Below, piece after piece: positions 12,660-25,320 of a stretch of 64,000 nt of DNA. Positions within the stretch are counted from its first letter, which is position 1; every line of letters begins with the position of its first letter. Position numbers and translations under genes: made by a program. The stretch is taken from NCBI GenBank assembly GCA_028751875.1, contig CM054134.1:50542751-50606750 (forward strand). The letters are read 5' to 3'. The notes below the pieces were generated by a model. That model was not told the DNA's origin. It did not search any database and worked only from the letters and a program-made list of their open reading frames with translations. This DNA comes from Rapana venosa (lineage: Eukaryota > Mollusca > Gastropoda > Neogastropoda > Muricidae).

Positions 12660-12955
12660 TGAAAATAGTTGCATTCCAACTTTGGGGATGTATGCTGGGT
12701 ATGTTTGTGTTTTCAACTCACCTAACGCTGACATAATTATGAGATCTTTAACGTGCATATTTGATCTTCTGTGTGTGGATAAACATGGAGGAAATTAAGG
12801 CACTGGCAGATCTGCACTTGAAGTTGACTTGGGATATCGTAAAAATCTCTACCCTTAATTCACCAGACGCTGGTGAGATTCGAACCCACAACTTCATAGA
12901 CCCATGGGATTGAAGTCAAACGGTCTTAACCCCTGGGCTATAGCGTTGTCTGTCA
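12660..12955 (-). repeat. tRNA-derived SINE, family B, copy 2
   Basis: On the minus strand the head near 12955 carries a B box GGGTTCGAATCTC, and the body matches copy 1 at 3607 along its length (GATCAAATATGCACGTTAAA). The A box region is AGCCCAGGGGTTAAGA. Confidence 0.85.
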
Positions 12956-13163
12956 TGGTATAAAATTACAGTTCTCTCTCTCTCCAATGCTGTGCACCAC
13001 TCTCTCTCTCTATGTTTATCTTTATGACTTATTAAGTTTGGTTGTTATTCTTCTTGGTTTTGTTGTTGTTGTTGTTTCTTTTTCTCTTTTTTTTCTTCTT
13101 TTGTTGGTTTGGTTTTTCTTTCTCTTTTGTTTGTTTGTTTTGGTTGTGGGTTTGTTTTTCACT

Positions 13164-13200
<37 letters not shown>

Positions 13201-13310
13201 GGAGGGGGGGTGGTGGGGGGTGTTTTTAGGGTTTCTTTATTAGTTGCTTGGGGGGGGGGGGGGGGGGTTGTTGGGGGGGGGGGGTTTGTTGGGGGGGGGG
13301 GGGGGGCTGC
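13164..13310. repeat. Poly-G tract
   Basis: Several runs of 12-38 G separated by short T-containing spacers within 150 bases. On RNA or single-stranded DNA this could form stacked G-quadruplexes. Run lengths in an assembly are unreliable here. Confidence 0.9.
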
Positions 13311-13384
13311 TTTGAAAAGGGTTATTCCCCCATGTTTCTACTGTGAGACTGTATAAGTGTTGGGTTATTATTAAGATGTATCCC

Positions 13385-13450
13385 TACGGGCGAGGACTGG
13401 ATGTAAAAAAGCACATGAGTGCTTATTCATGATCCTCGAAATAAAAGAAT
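13385..13450 (+). repeat. SINE family A, 3' end fragment
   Basis: GACTGGATGTAAAAAAGCAC, GAGTGCTTATTCATGATC and CGAAATAAAAG mark the last 65 bases of the family. Confidence 0.8.
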
Positions 13451-13689
13451 TTGTCAAAGAATATGTCTTTATGTCCAATGAGACATTTACTATCCCAACT
13501 CATACCCAAAACTTCTTTTAAAAAAAGAAATCTTTGTTGGACAATCATTATTGTGTGTCAGTTTATTATCATCATTAAAGAAAAAACACATACAAAATAA
13601 GTAAAACATAAAAGCATCATTATATAAACCTTGGGAGGAAAACGAATGCAACATGGAAAAAGAAGAAATAAAAACAACATCCACAAAGT

Positions 13690-14091
13690 GTTTGGATTTT
13701 AAAAAAATACAATTTAATAGATATTAGTAACAATCATGGAACAATAATTTTTCAACTCCTTTAGCAAGTGTGTCTAGTCCAGTAATACATACACACATGC
13801 AACTGGAATAAGTACCACTTTTCATTTTCATTCAAAACACAAGAAAAACGAGTGAAAAAAGTGCACGCACAGCACACACACACATGCACACACACACGCA
13901 TACACACACACATTCACACTTCTTTATCATTTCAAAACTTATCCAAAAACTGACAATGAGATTAAGATCAACATCTTGATTTCTTTATAATAAAAGTAAG
14001 TTCAACACGTAGCCTATAATTATACCTATCAGTGGGAAGGTTTGGAGTGAGTATGAGAACATGGGTGTGAGTGAAAGAGAATGTGCGTGTG

Positions 14092-14165
<74 letters not shown>

Positions 14166-14927
14166 AGAGAGAGAGAGATTCTATGTGTGTGTGTTCTGTG
14201 TGTGTGTGTGTGCGTGCGCGCGCATGTGCGTGCACATCTGAGCAAGCGTGCATGTGATCCTTTCTCATTGCCTTCGTAACAACATATTTCCATTAGTGGA
14301 AGCTGATCAACATTTTACCACACTTAAAAAAAAAAAAAAAAAGTAAAATATGACATGGGATCTATTCAGATTTGTTATATCTTAAAGCGTATTGCTACTG
14401 ATTCACACATATACCAGATGTGTGATGGCAGTGACATGTTAACAACAAAACAGTACAGAAATGAACAACACTTTTTTTTTTTTACATCTAGTCAAACAGA
14501 AGCATCTGTCGCACATTGTTTTGCTATCACTTCTGCCTGCAACTGAACTGAAGCATCAAAGCAGATCTGTATTGAGCTTGTATGACACACAGGGATTTTG
14601 TTGTTGTTGTTTGTTGGGGTGGGGGGTTGTTTGTTTGTTTGTTGTTTTATTTGGGGTTTTGTTTTTTGTTGTTGTTGCGTTTTTTGTTTTTTTGTTTTGT
14701 TTTGTTTTTGTTTTTTTGGGGAGGGGATAGTTGTTAGCAGTTGCTGTATAGAAAAAATGAATAGAAACTGCAAAAACAAAAAAGCATTTTTGCAGCAATT
14801 GCAAGATAGACAACCACAACGAGGAGACATTGCATGTCAGCTCATAAACACATTTTAAGTGAATGAATACTCCAATAGGTATTGTGACACTTTTTTTGGT
14901 AACATACATATTTGAGCACTCACATTC

Positions 14928-14985
<58 letters not shown>

Positions 14986-17900
14986 AAATTAGTTTGCAAG
15001 TCCATACCTGGTCATCTTAAAGAAAAAACAAATAAACAAAAAATATTACACTTAAAAAAAAAAGATTTTCAACACACACAAACAAGATGATAAAAGAAAC
15101 TACATAATGCCTTTATCAGGAACATGCAGCAATGTAATAGAAGTGTGCTTATAGCAAGCAATGAGACATGCAATGTAAACTTGTACCAAATCATACAAAT
15201 GTTGAGTAAATGAAAAACCAAGAGAACTGACTATGATAAAAACATACAAGACCAGTGTGGGATTCCCAAATTCCTCTGCTGTTCTGACCTACCCTTACAC
15301 CCAAAAAATGAAATCGTGTTCCTGTTAAGGTAATATGATTATAAAAAAAGAAAAGACTGGATCATGTGATGCAAATAGAAAACTGAACACCATGATATAA
15401 AAATTAAGTCAGTCCTCGTGATCTATAAACGAAAAGTGACCCACCTTTGTACTAATCACCCCCAAAAAATCTTCACACATATAAATGATAAATATGAAAT
15501 GAAAACACAAGACTACTCAGGACCATAATTAGGTTTGTCACATGTTCTACTTTTCTGTTCATCTTAACACTTTTCTTTTCACAAGGCTACCTACCATCAG
15601 CTTCCCTATCACATCCAAGCATGCTTGAGACTGAAAGAAAACGTTCTTGCTGAAATCCTTAGCCCATAGTTGCTCTGCCGTATCTCCAGAAATTACTGGT
15701 GTTGAGGTCTTTAGCACACAGTTATTATGCCTGTCTGTTGATGCGGGTATCAGGTCAATTTTCTGTCTCTCTAAAATATACTGGCAGAATTATTTTTAAT
15801 TTAGCATTCTTGACATTTGAGCAGTACTAATGTTGAAGCTTCATTCATCGAGCACAAAATAAATGTTTAAAAAATTGAACTGAATAAGACAGTAATACAT
15901 CTAGACCATTTTAAGACTTAAATAAGCATTCACTTATACATTCATGTTGTTTCTAGTCCACTTGACAGTGTGGGCTACGATAATGTTGTCCCTATATCAC
16001 AGAAAAACAATTCCAACAGCAGATGAGATGCATGTCAAAGACCAGTCACTTACAGGTGTGAAAATATAGGAAAGAGATGGAAGAAAATATTGACCTCATC
16101 ACATATGTTATGCAAATAAATCTGGGAATAAGGACTATGTTATGTCCGTGATGTGGACTACATGCTAAACTTACTATCAGACAAACAACCCATACAATCC
16201 CCTATAATAACACCCACACCTACGCACAGGAAAAAAGAGAAAAGGTCAAGAGTTGTTTAAAATGGTACACAACATCAAAAAGGCAATTCAGACATTCCTG
16301 TCCACACAACAAAAAGGCAGAAGTTAAAAGTCAAAGTGCTGAACACATAGATCCATATGGAAAAGTTCTCATCAAAATACTGATAAACAAACAGATGAGA
16401 TAGGGGATTGGGGGGGAGAGGGGAGGTTGGGCATAGGAGTGACAGAAAAGGGAACATTGTGAGCACAGAGTTTCCTGAAAGTATCAATACTATTCATGGT
16501 AAAAGAGCCCCCGCATCTCACAAAGGCTTGTATGTCACATTTCTGCAATAATTCTAATCCTTTCAAAACAAAACTTTAAAGAAGATTTAAAGCAGATACA
16601 ATCAGCGTCCGTCTTTATTTTTATTTGATGTAAATCACAGAATTTATTTCTCAAAACACACTGCCACAAAATCTGTGAATTTCAAACTGTCATTACTAAC
16701 TGATCATAACTTGGAATGTAAAGTTAACAAGGTGTTTCATATGAAGAAAACCATACTGCAGTCACTCTGAATGAACACACAGCACTTCTTTGATCTATGT
16801 CTAAAAGGAAATGTAAATGGTACTGTTCATATACAGTGTGTATACTATTCTACTACACCTGGGCAGAGATAGTTGATAAATGTACGTCAAGTAAAAGCAA
16901 TATACATTCATGTATATAAACCTTTTGTATAATCACCATCTCCCTATCGTTGTTTTATATCCTGAGATAGTGTAAGTTGTAAAGATGAAGCAAGATAAGC
17001 TGACAACCAGTGTTGAGGGCACTGCTTTTTTTTGTTAGTATTGTATAAAGAGGGAAAAAATAGCCCAAAGGCACGAGAGATTTGAGATAAACACTAACAT
17101 ACTGGGAATAATACAAAAAAGAGAGTATAGAGATGATATATACAAATTGTGAGAACACTTTCATGATAGGTATTTAAGACACATGTATATAAAGAAAATG
17201 AGACAGTGAAAAAAGTTAATAAACAAGAAACAAACATGTATAAAATTCATACAGACAAAAGAGAAAAAAATTGAAACGTGGTTGAAGATCAACAGAAAAA
17301 GTTTGTTTAGAAAACAAGACTGAAAATATCAGCACTGATAATCCATATGAACATTATCAAAATAGGTGCTGATAGTAAGCATGAAAACTGTAAACAATTT
17401 CAAACATTTCAAGACTTGTGGCATCACTCGCAACATTCTCACTTACACCGTACATTTCCAAAACAGCAATAAGCTAACGATATAGGCATATACATGATAA
17501 AAAGGTCCAAATATTCTGAATCTTTCAAGGATATGAAATAAATCTTATCAAAATGTGTTAAAAGACAACCTGACTCAAAGAACACAATCGTACACTGCAG
17601 AGACAGGGTCCTCAAAATGGTCATACTTTCAAGTTCCAATAAATACACACATAATTATGTAAGAACAAAACCTATTCATTCTGACTGCTATCACTGGCTC
17701 ATTTTTGGGACTACTGGGCAGTCCATGAGCTGTAAGCTCACGGATCCACGCAACCTACATCTCAATGATGACTAGTTGGTGCACAATCCACACTGCTGAA
17801 AAAAAAGTTTAGAAAACTATTCACACTACCAGGCACAGTAATTCAAAACACAATCCAATAAAACACTCCCCACATGAACTTGGAATGATAAAATGTGAAC

Positions 17901-18280
17901 AATTTAGAAGTGCATAATTATTATCATGAAACCACAGTATCAAATAATGAGTCACTTCAGCTAAAAAGATCAGACTGTCAGATAGGTACTTATACTGAGT
18001 ATTGTTAAAATATTTATCATTTTATCCCCACATGTCTGCATGACAAAATATAAAGGATAGTTAGGAATGTCAACAGCTAGCAAACTTATGGAAGCAACGT
18101 TTGTTCCATCTCCAACCGAAGCACAATTGTTATCAGGCAAACTCTCTGTCCTTTCTTTCTTGTAATAACGAGCTTTTTTTTGTTCACTGTTGAAACGGAA
18201 AACAACACTGTGATCAGGTCAGGCCAGTAACAGACCTAGAAACTCTGCAGGTGTGAGCTACACCTGCCTGCCACAACACT
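13690..18280. other. AT-rich, mostly unique non-coding stretch
   Basis: About 4.6 kb with few simple repeats ((TG)n at 14094-14160, a T/G-rich block at 14596-14725, (CA)n at 14935-14983), no frame above about 125 residues and no recognisable protein. It differs sharply from the repeat desert to its left. It could be a long 3' UTR of a minus-strand transcript or intergenic DNA; the sequence does not decide. Confidence 0.5.
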
Positions 18281-18395
18281 TGAGGAGGAAGATCCAGAAC
18301 CAGGATCACAAGTTCACATAGCAGCCACTTTGACACTGAAGGTCACATGTTTCCATGGACAGGACACATTACAGACACATTGACAAACACTTGAA

Positions 18396-18760
18396 GATAA
18401 TAATAATAATAATGTATGGAATTTATATAGCGCTGAATCTTGTAAAGCAACAAATCAAAGCGCTCAGATTTTATTTCATACCACTTTAAGTCATGGCAGA
18501 TTTCTCTCCGTGAAATTCGGGCTGCTCTCCCCGGGGAGAGCGGGAGAACGCGTCGCCACTTAGCGCTGCGCCACCCTTTGACCCTTTTTTTTTTTTTTTT
18601 TTTTCTGCAGCTGTATTTGTTTCCCTATCAGAGTGGCTTTTTTCTAAGAATTTTGCCAGGGACAACTCTCTTGTTGCCGTGGGTTTTTTTACGTGCGCTA
18701 AATAATTACGTGTAACACACGGGACCTCGGTTTATCGTCTCATCCGAAAGATCACACACT
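18396..18760 (-). repeat. SINE family D, head-truncated copy with (ATT)n tail
   Basis: Read on the minus strand, the body (AGTTGTCCCTGGCAAAATTC, CTCCCCGGGGAGAGCAGCCC) ends in AGCGCTATATAAATTCCAT and (ATT)n. The same tail closes the LINE at 12210. The tRNA-like head has been lost. Confidence 0.82.
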
Positions 18761-19119
18761 TCCAGGGAAAGGTGACATTACAGGCTAGCCACATTGACAA
18801 ATACTGTCACAAATTTTCCTGGGATGGTCACATTGCAATCCCACTGACACATTACCACAGAAAGCTCATGTCAAAGACTGAATGGAAGATATTTGACACT
18901 CATCATTTCAGGTGTTGGGGGGGGAAAAGTGCTACATAGCTGCTGAACTAAAGTCACTGACACAAGAAACACTATACACCAAATACCCTCCCAATGCCTG
19001 GACAAGAGCATAAAACATATCAGTCTGCTGAAGAAGCAATGAAAAATGGAGGAATCGGGGCATATATCAGATTTCCTGATAGCAAAACCATCAGGAAGTC
19101 TGGGAACATGCACCCAGTC

Positions 19120-20270
19120 CACCAATCACCGTGAGTAGGCCTGTGCTCTGCTACTTGCAGCCCAGGCTTTCAACCAGGAGGACACTCTACCCACCAACAC
19201 AGTGCTCCTGGCTAACTGCAAGTCCATCCTAAAGAGCTATCAGGTGCCAGGGGGAGAGCAGATCCTCAGAAACAGCAGACAAGATCTAAGCCTCCTTAGA
19301 CAGAGAACTGTGGTGGTGCTGCAATGAATCCCCTTCCATTGTGGCATATGGAGCAACGAAGAGGTGGACTGTCGAAGCCAGGCATCAACATGGAGCAGCC
19401 GCCATCCAGTGTCACACAGGGAGGCAAGGACAACCCTGAGAAACAGCTTCAGGAGTGTGTGATCCCAGTGCCTGCACATTGGGCCAGAGAATGAAAAGAA
19501 AGGCATTCTTGAACTAGATAGAGCTGCTCAAGTTGCCATCTTTAGACTGTGAACAGGACACTGCCAGATCCTTACCAACCTCCATTGCCCTAAAATATCC
19601 CACACTGACCAGCACCCCTGTGGCAAAGGCCCATAAATCTCTCCCATATCCTGCAGTCCTGACCTACCTTCAACACAGGGGTGGGATAGCCTAGTGGTCA
19701 GAACATTGCGCTCGCAATCTGATGACCCGGGTTTGATTCCCGTTGAAGGGGGATATTTTCCCAGGGAGTTAACATCAGTGCAGACTCCACTCTCCCCAGA
19801 AGTCCTTCGGATGAGACTATAAACCGAGGTCCCGTGTGCGAACGCACACAGAACATCTTGCGCACACGCTAAATCCTGTTTCGCTTTTTCGGAAGAGTAG
19901 GCCATTATGTGCCGGTGGGAACAGATGACAGAATTTACAAAACCACATACACACAGGGACTGGATGTAAAAAAGTGCATAAGTGCTTATTCCATTATCCT
20001 CGATATATAAAACAAACAAAACCAAAAAAACCACTGAGTCACCAATACATTCCAATCCAATCTGGTTGTTCATAGCCCTGCCAAACACTGTCTGAGACAC
20101 CAGGCGTGGCCCAGCTCAGTATATCCCCAGGAAAAACTGTGGGGAATGGCGGGGTCCCTGTGACAGACTGCAGACTTCGCCATCCAGACCAGACTAAACA
20201 TTTAGCATGGCCAGGGAATGCAGCAGCAACAAGGAGAAGAAAAAGAAGAAGAAGAAGAAGAAGAAGAATG
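19120..20270 (+). mobile_element. Decayed LINE with RNase H domain, interrupted by a SINE
   Basis: Frames at 19150-19676 give broken matches to a LINE RNase H and C-terminal region: WIPFHCGIWSNEEVD-like at about 19325 (first residue now a stop), AAQVAIFRL, TGHCRIL and HILQSCPTY. The reading continues after the SINE at 19680-20035, from about 20041, with TADFAIQTRLNI, and ends in a (GAA)n tail at 20230-20268. Multiple stops and frameshifts make it a pseudogene. Confidence 0.78.
19680..20035 (+). repeat. SINE family A, full-length copy
   Basis: tRNA-like head with A box TAGCCTAGTGG and B box GGGTTTGATTCC, then body CAGACTCCACTCTCCCCAGA, core AGAGTAGGCCATTATGT and a tail GTGCTTATTCCATTATCC. It lies inside the decayed LINE. 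Confidence 0.92.
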
Positions 20271-20372
20271 GCATACACCAAAGGTAAAATTTCCACAGAA
20301 AACAACTCAACTCAACTGTGTCCATCACTGCTGTTGCTGGTAGGAGTTCCATGGATTGGTACCTACACGACT

Positions 20373-20835
20373 ACACAGGAGAACACATCACTTTGGAAAG
20401 CCCACATCACGACTACACAGGAGAACACATCACTTTGGAAAGCCCACATCACAATTACACAGGAGAACACATCACTTTGGAAAGCCCACATCACGACTAC
20501 ACAGGAGAACACATCACTTTGGAAAGCCCACATCACAATTACACAGGAGAACACATCACTTTGGAAAGCCCACATCACAACTACACAGGAGAACACACCA
20601 CTTTGGAAAGCCCACATCACAACTACACAGGAGAACACATCACTTTGGAAAGCCCACATCACAACTACACAGGAGAACACATCACTTTTGGAAAGCCCAC
20701 ATCACAACTATACAGGAGAACACATCACTTTGGAAAGACCACATCACAACACAGGAGAACACATCACTTGGGAAAGCCCACATCATAACTACACAGGAGA
20801 ACACATCACTTTGGAAAGCCCATATACCACAACAA
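20373..20835. repeat. 42-bp minisatellite, about 11 copies
   Basis: The unit ACACAGGAGAACACATCACT plus TTGGAAAGCCCACATCACAA... repeats every 42 bases with few changes. One unit has an extra T and one has a deletion. Because 42 is a multiple of three, long repetitive frames appear on both strands; they are not genes. Diverged relatives extend to about 21000 and upstream near 18290-18400 and 18750-18860. Confidence 0.96.
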
Positions 20836-21059
20836 AAAAGAACACCTTTTTTTTCAACGAGTCACATCACTACCACATGAAATAACACATTTCCATGGAA
20901 AGGTCACATCACTACCACATAAAACGACACATTTAACTGTAAAGGTCACATCATTACAGCACAGAACACATTTTTGTGGAAAGGTCATAGTACTACTATA
21001 TTGCAGATACTAGAGCAACGCATTTCTTTGAATGAAAAGGTCATTAAACAGCTGCACTC

Positions 21060-21740
21060 ACACAGCTAATTTAAGAGATAACAGAAAAAGGGAAGGGGGG
21101 GAGGGGGTCATAAATCTTTTCACAGTGGGGTGGTTTTTTTCCGTGTTTTGTGTGAAATCCCTCTGACTCCATTAAGGTGATATTGATTCTTCCCATCATT
21201 TTACATTCTTGATTTATCAGTCCAGAGTTTGAAGTTGTTCTCCTCTAGCCCTTTTTCGCTTTTCAAGACAGGAGCAGTTTGCTGCCTTCAGTTTATACAT
21301 ACATTATAGCTGTTGACATGTCAGTGCGATTCTGGCCACTGTGATTAATGCCAGAGAAAGGTTCCAAGTTCAACCATTTGTCAACTTTTACCACTATATG
21401 TTTTGGTGAACATTTTAGTTGTCGTTGTTAGGGTGTGTGTTTTTTTAAGGGTTTGTTTTTTCTTTTTTTTTAACATCAGCTGCTTTTCTGTGAAAATGCA
21501 TTCTGATGGCAAAGTGTCTTTTGCCTGCATTGTTGAAAGACAGAGAAATGCTTGACATAATTGACAGTATGCATTCTGATAAGGAAACAAGTGATCTTTT
21601 GGCTTGACTTGATGATTAAGATCAAGACACATGCTAAAATGAAATCTTTAAATGTACGAGTATTGTCTAGAAAAAGTGAGGCATATGGGGCCAATTAAGG
21701 CTAGATCATCAAAGAGAGGTATGATGCTAACATTCAGACA
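21060..21740. other. Unique non-coding spacer between minisatellites
   Basis: Nothing recognisable: no conserved frame and no known repeat head. T-rich runs occur near 21440-21480. Confidence 0.5.
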
Positions 21741-24180
21741 TGAATAATATACAATTCGGTTCACATGACCAGATCATGTCTACAGAATTCATGTTTACAT
21801 GACCAATTACGATTGTCTAACATCAAGATACTTAGGGACCATTATATGTCTACGAGATCATATCCTACAGACCAGAGTCATGTCTACAGATTCATAGTCT
21901 ACATGACCAGATCATGTCTACATTCATGGTTCTACTGACCAGATCATGATCTACAGAGATTCATGGTTCTACATGACCAGATCATGTCTACATTCATGAT
22001 ACTACATGACCAGATCATGTCTACAGATTCATATTCTACATGACCAGATCATGTCTACAAGATTCATGTTACTACATGACCAGATCATGTCTACAATTCA
22101 TGGTTCTACATGACCAGATCATGTCTACAGAGATTCATAGTTCTACATGACCAGATCATGTCTACAGAGATTCATAGTTCTACATGACCAGATCATGTCT
22201 ACAGAGATTCATAGTTCTACATGACCAGATCATGTCTACAGAGATTCATAGTTCTACATGACCAGATCATGTCTACAGAGATTCATAGTTCTACATGACC
22301 AGATCATGTCTACAGATTCATAGTTCTACATGACCAGATCATGTCTACAGAGATTCATGATACTACATGACCAGATCATGTCTACATTCATGGTTCTACA
22401 TGACCAGATCATGTCTACAGAGATTCATGGTTCTACATGACCAGATCATGTCTACAGAGATTCATAGTTCTACATGACCAGATCATGTCTACAGAGATTC
22501 ATGAGTTCTACATGACCAGATCATGTCTACAGAGATTCATGGTTCTACATGACCAGATCATGTCTACAGAGATTCATATCTACATGACCAGATCATGTCT
22601 ACAGAGATTCATAGTTCTACATGACCAGATCATGTCTACAGATTCATAGTTCTACATGACCAGATCATGTCTACATTCATGGTTCTACATGACCAGATCA
22701 TGTCTACATTCATGGTTCTACATGACCAGATCATGTCTACATTCATGGTTCTACATGACCAGATCATGTCTACAGAGATTCATGGTTCTACATGACCAGA
22801 TCATGTCTACATTCATGGTTCTACATGACCAGATCATGTCTACATTCATGGTTCTACATGACCAGATCATGTCTACAGAGATTCATGGTTCTACATGACC
22901 AGATCATGTCTACAGAGATTCATGGTTCTACATGACCAGATCATGTCTACAGAGATTCATAGTTCTACATGACCAGATCATGTCTACAGAGATTCATGAT
23001 ACTACATGACCAGATCATGTCTACAGAGATTCATGGTTCTACATGACCAGATCATGTCTACAGAGATTCATGGTTCTACATGACCAGATCATGTCTACAG
23101 AGATTCATAGTTCTACATGACCAGATCATGTCTACAGAGATTCATAGTTCTACATGACCAGATCATGTCTACAGAGATTCATAGTTCTACATGACCAGAT
23201 CATGTCTACATTCATGGTTCTACATGACCAGATCATGTCTACATTCATGGTTCTACATGACCAGATCATGTCTACAGAGATTCATGGGACTACCTGACCA
23301 GATCATGTCTACAGAGATTCATAGTTCTACATGACCAGATCATGTCTACATTCATGGTTCTACATGACCAGATCATGTCTACAGAGATTCATGGGACTAC
23401 CTGACCAGATTATATACAAAAAAGTCACAGTGCTACGTGACCAGATCATGTGAAATAAAGAGAGATATTAGGTCTGAAGAGATACACACTACACAGTGCT
23501 ACATGATGAGATTAGGTTAAAGAGATACACAGTGCTACATGATGAGATTAGGTTAAAGAGAGATACAGAGTGACACATGACGAAATTAGGTCTGAAGAGA
23601 TGCCCACTACACAGTGCTACAGGAACCAGAGCATGTGGAAAAAGACATGAATGGTGCTATACAGAACAAAGGTCTCTTAACATTGTGACCAGATCATGTT
23701 CAAAACGAGATACATAGTCTAATAAAAACCAGATCATGTCCAAAAAGAGATGTATGGTGCTAACTGACCAGACTATGTCTTAAGAAAGACACGTGCTGCT
23801 AAATGACCGTATCATTGGAAAAAGATATGGAGCGATTTAAAAAAAACAGGCTTTGTGTAAAGTTATGACAAGATGATGTGAAAAAGAGGAATAAGGAGCA
23901 CATGACAAAAGATCCTACAATTATGACCAGAAAAAGAATATAATGGAACTATCTGATCTGAATATCATGTCTTAAGGTGAGATACATCATCCCTTCCTAT
24001 GAAAAAGAGAGATAAATGTTATGCTGAATGAAAACAATTCCATGATGATGACCACTTCATACATTATGAGAGATATCAAACTACCTAACCAGATCATGTG
24101 AACAAGAGAGACACAAGGTGCTAAATGACCACATCATGTTCAGAAACGCACAGTAAAATATCAAAAAATGTGGTTTGTGA
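21740..24180. repeat. 33/35/37-bp minisatellite with decaying flanks
   Basis: The unit TTCTACATGACCAGATCATG plus TCTACAGAGATTCATRG is 37 bases; shorter forms drop GAGA (33) or GA (35). About 45 units are nearly identical at 21950-23400. Diverged units continue to about 24180 on the right and about 21740 on the left. CATGACCAGATCATG in each unit is a hairpin (CATGA/TCATG arms). Confidence 0.96.
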
Positions 24181-24837
24181 CTAGATCCTGTCCACACAAA
24201 AAACCCTGAATAAATAAATAAATACCGCTCACAAAATACTACGCTCATCCATACTGATCCACTTTCTTTCATCCACAGCCTTGTCCACATCAGCAATACA
24301 TAAGTTTTCCGACATAATCTGCATTGATTTCGCATCTGGTGCTCGTAAGACTCAGGTAACCGTCTCTGTTCCTGAATCTTAGCGTCAGCCTTCACCCAAT
24401 AATACTGTTAACAAGATCAAACTGCACCAACACTGACCGTGACACCGACAAAAACTGCAGGCAGTGTTCAACACAGTATGATATGAACAAGACACCGAGA
24501 CCTGAGCTATGCTGCCTAAGTGACTTCATCAACAGAACATCCAACAGCGGTATCTCTGCATGCTACCTCACACATCACTCACATCAGCTGAACTTGTGTT
24601 TTGATTTTGGTCCGTAAGTAAGGGAGACTGGTCCTTTTTTAATCAAAATGCAAGGCGATGTTATAAATTAAGGAACCTTGAATATAAAAAAATGAACAGT
24701 TTCTAAGTTCATGATCATCAGCTCAGCATGATTCTCTATGCACTTTTAGGGCAAGTGGTAGCATGAAAATTAAAGGTCAAATTTTTCAACACAGAGAGAA
24801 ATAAAACAGATATACACATTGTAATGATTTTTTAAAA

Positions 24838-24965
24838 AATTATTTTTTATTTCAAGGATAATAGAATAAGCACTCATGTGCTTTTCTACATCCGGTCCCC
24901 GTGTGTCTCCAGTTTTGTAAAATTTGTCATCCGTTCCCACCAGCACACAATGGCCGATCCAGTCA
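24838..24965 (-). repeat. SINE family A, 3' part
   Basis: Reverse complement of the core and tail: AATAAGCACTCATGTGCTTT, TTTGTCATCCGTTCCCACC, ACAATGGCC. Truncated at the head side. Confidence 0.85.
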
Positions 24966-25012
24966 GACATTTCACCATGCGTTTCCTTGTGGGGATACGG
25001 GGGAGAGGATGG

Positions 25013-25320
25013 GGGTGCCTGTCAGTATAAACAGCATCCCCACATTCTGGAAATTCTGTGCTAGAAATTTCCTCTTTTCATCACTCTCTTTGTTTCTGCC
25101 TTGTTCCTTTTCTTCCTGTTACCTCTTCCTTGTCTATTTTCTGCCTTCTTGGTCCATTTTCATGCCTTTTTTGCAGAAAGACTTAAAAGATAACAATTCT
25201 CTTTCATGCCAAAGTTGAATGTGCTGGGCCTGACTTGTCAGGCACTTAAGGCAGCACGACGCATTTTCGCTCACATAAAAGACAACAGTACTGCCAGAGC
25301 GTTCAATTAAGAAGAAGAAT
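25013..25320 (+). repeat. Dispersed repeat family C, copy 2
   Basis: Same landmarks as the copy at 6215: GCCTGTCAGTATAAACAGC, AGAAAGACTTAAAAGATAAC, GGGCCTGACTTGTCAGGCAC and GCATTTTCGCTCA. It lies just 3' of the SLC4 stop codon region and may be within its 3' UTR. Confidence 0.85.

Noticed and set aside
19680..19760. tRNA gene candidates with good A and B boxes (also at 30056, 45075-45115 and 41280-41308)
   Set aside because: All are heads of repeated SINEs, continue into shared bodies, and do not fold into a full cloverleaf with an acceptor stem at the right distance.
20106..20885. A 259-residue plus-strand frame and overlapping frames in the other two phases
   Set aside because: It is the 42-bp minisatellite read in phase; all three frames and the opposite strand stay open because 42 is divisible by three. 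The upstream part is LINE remnant and GAA tail.
21740..23410. Regular repeats of about 37 bp that look like a CRISPR array
   Set aside because: There are no unique spacers: the units are contiguous minisatellite repeats of varying length in a eukaryotic genome, with no cas genes.
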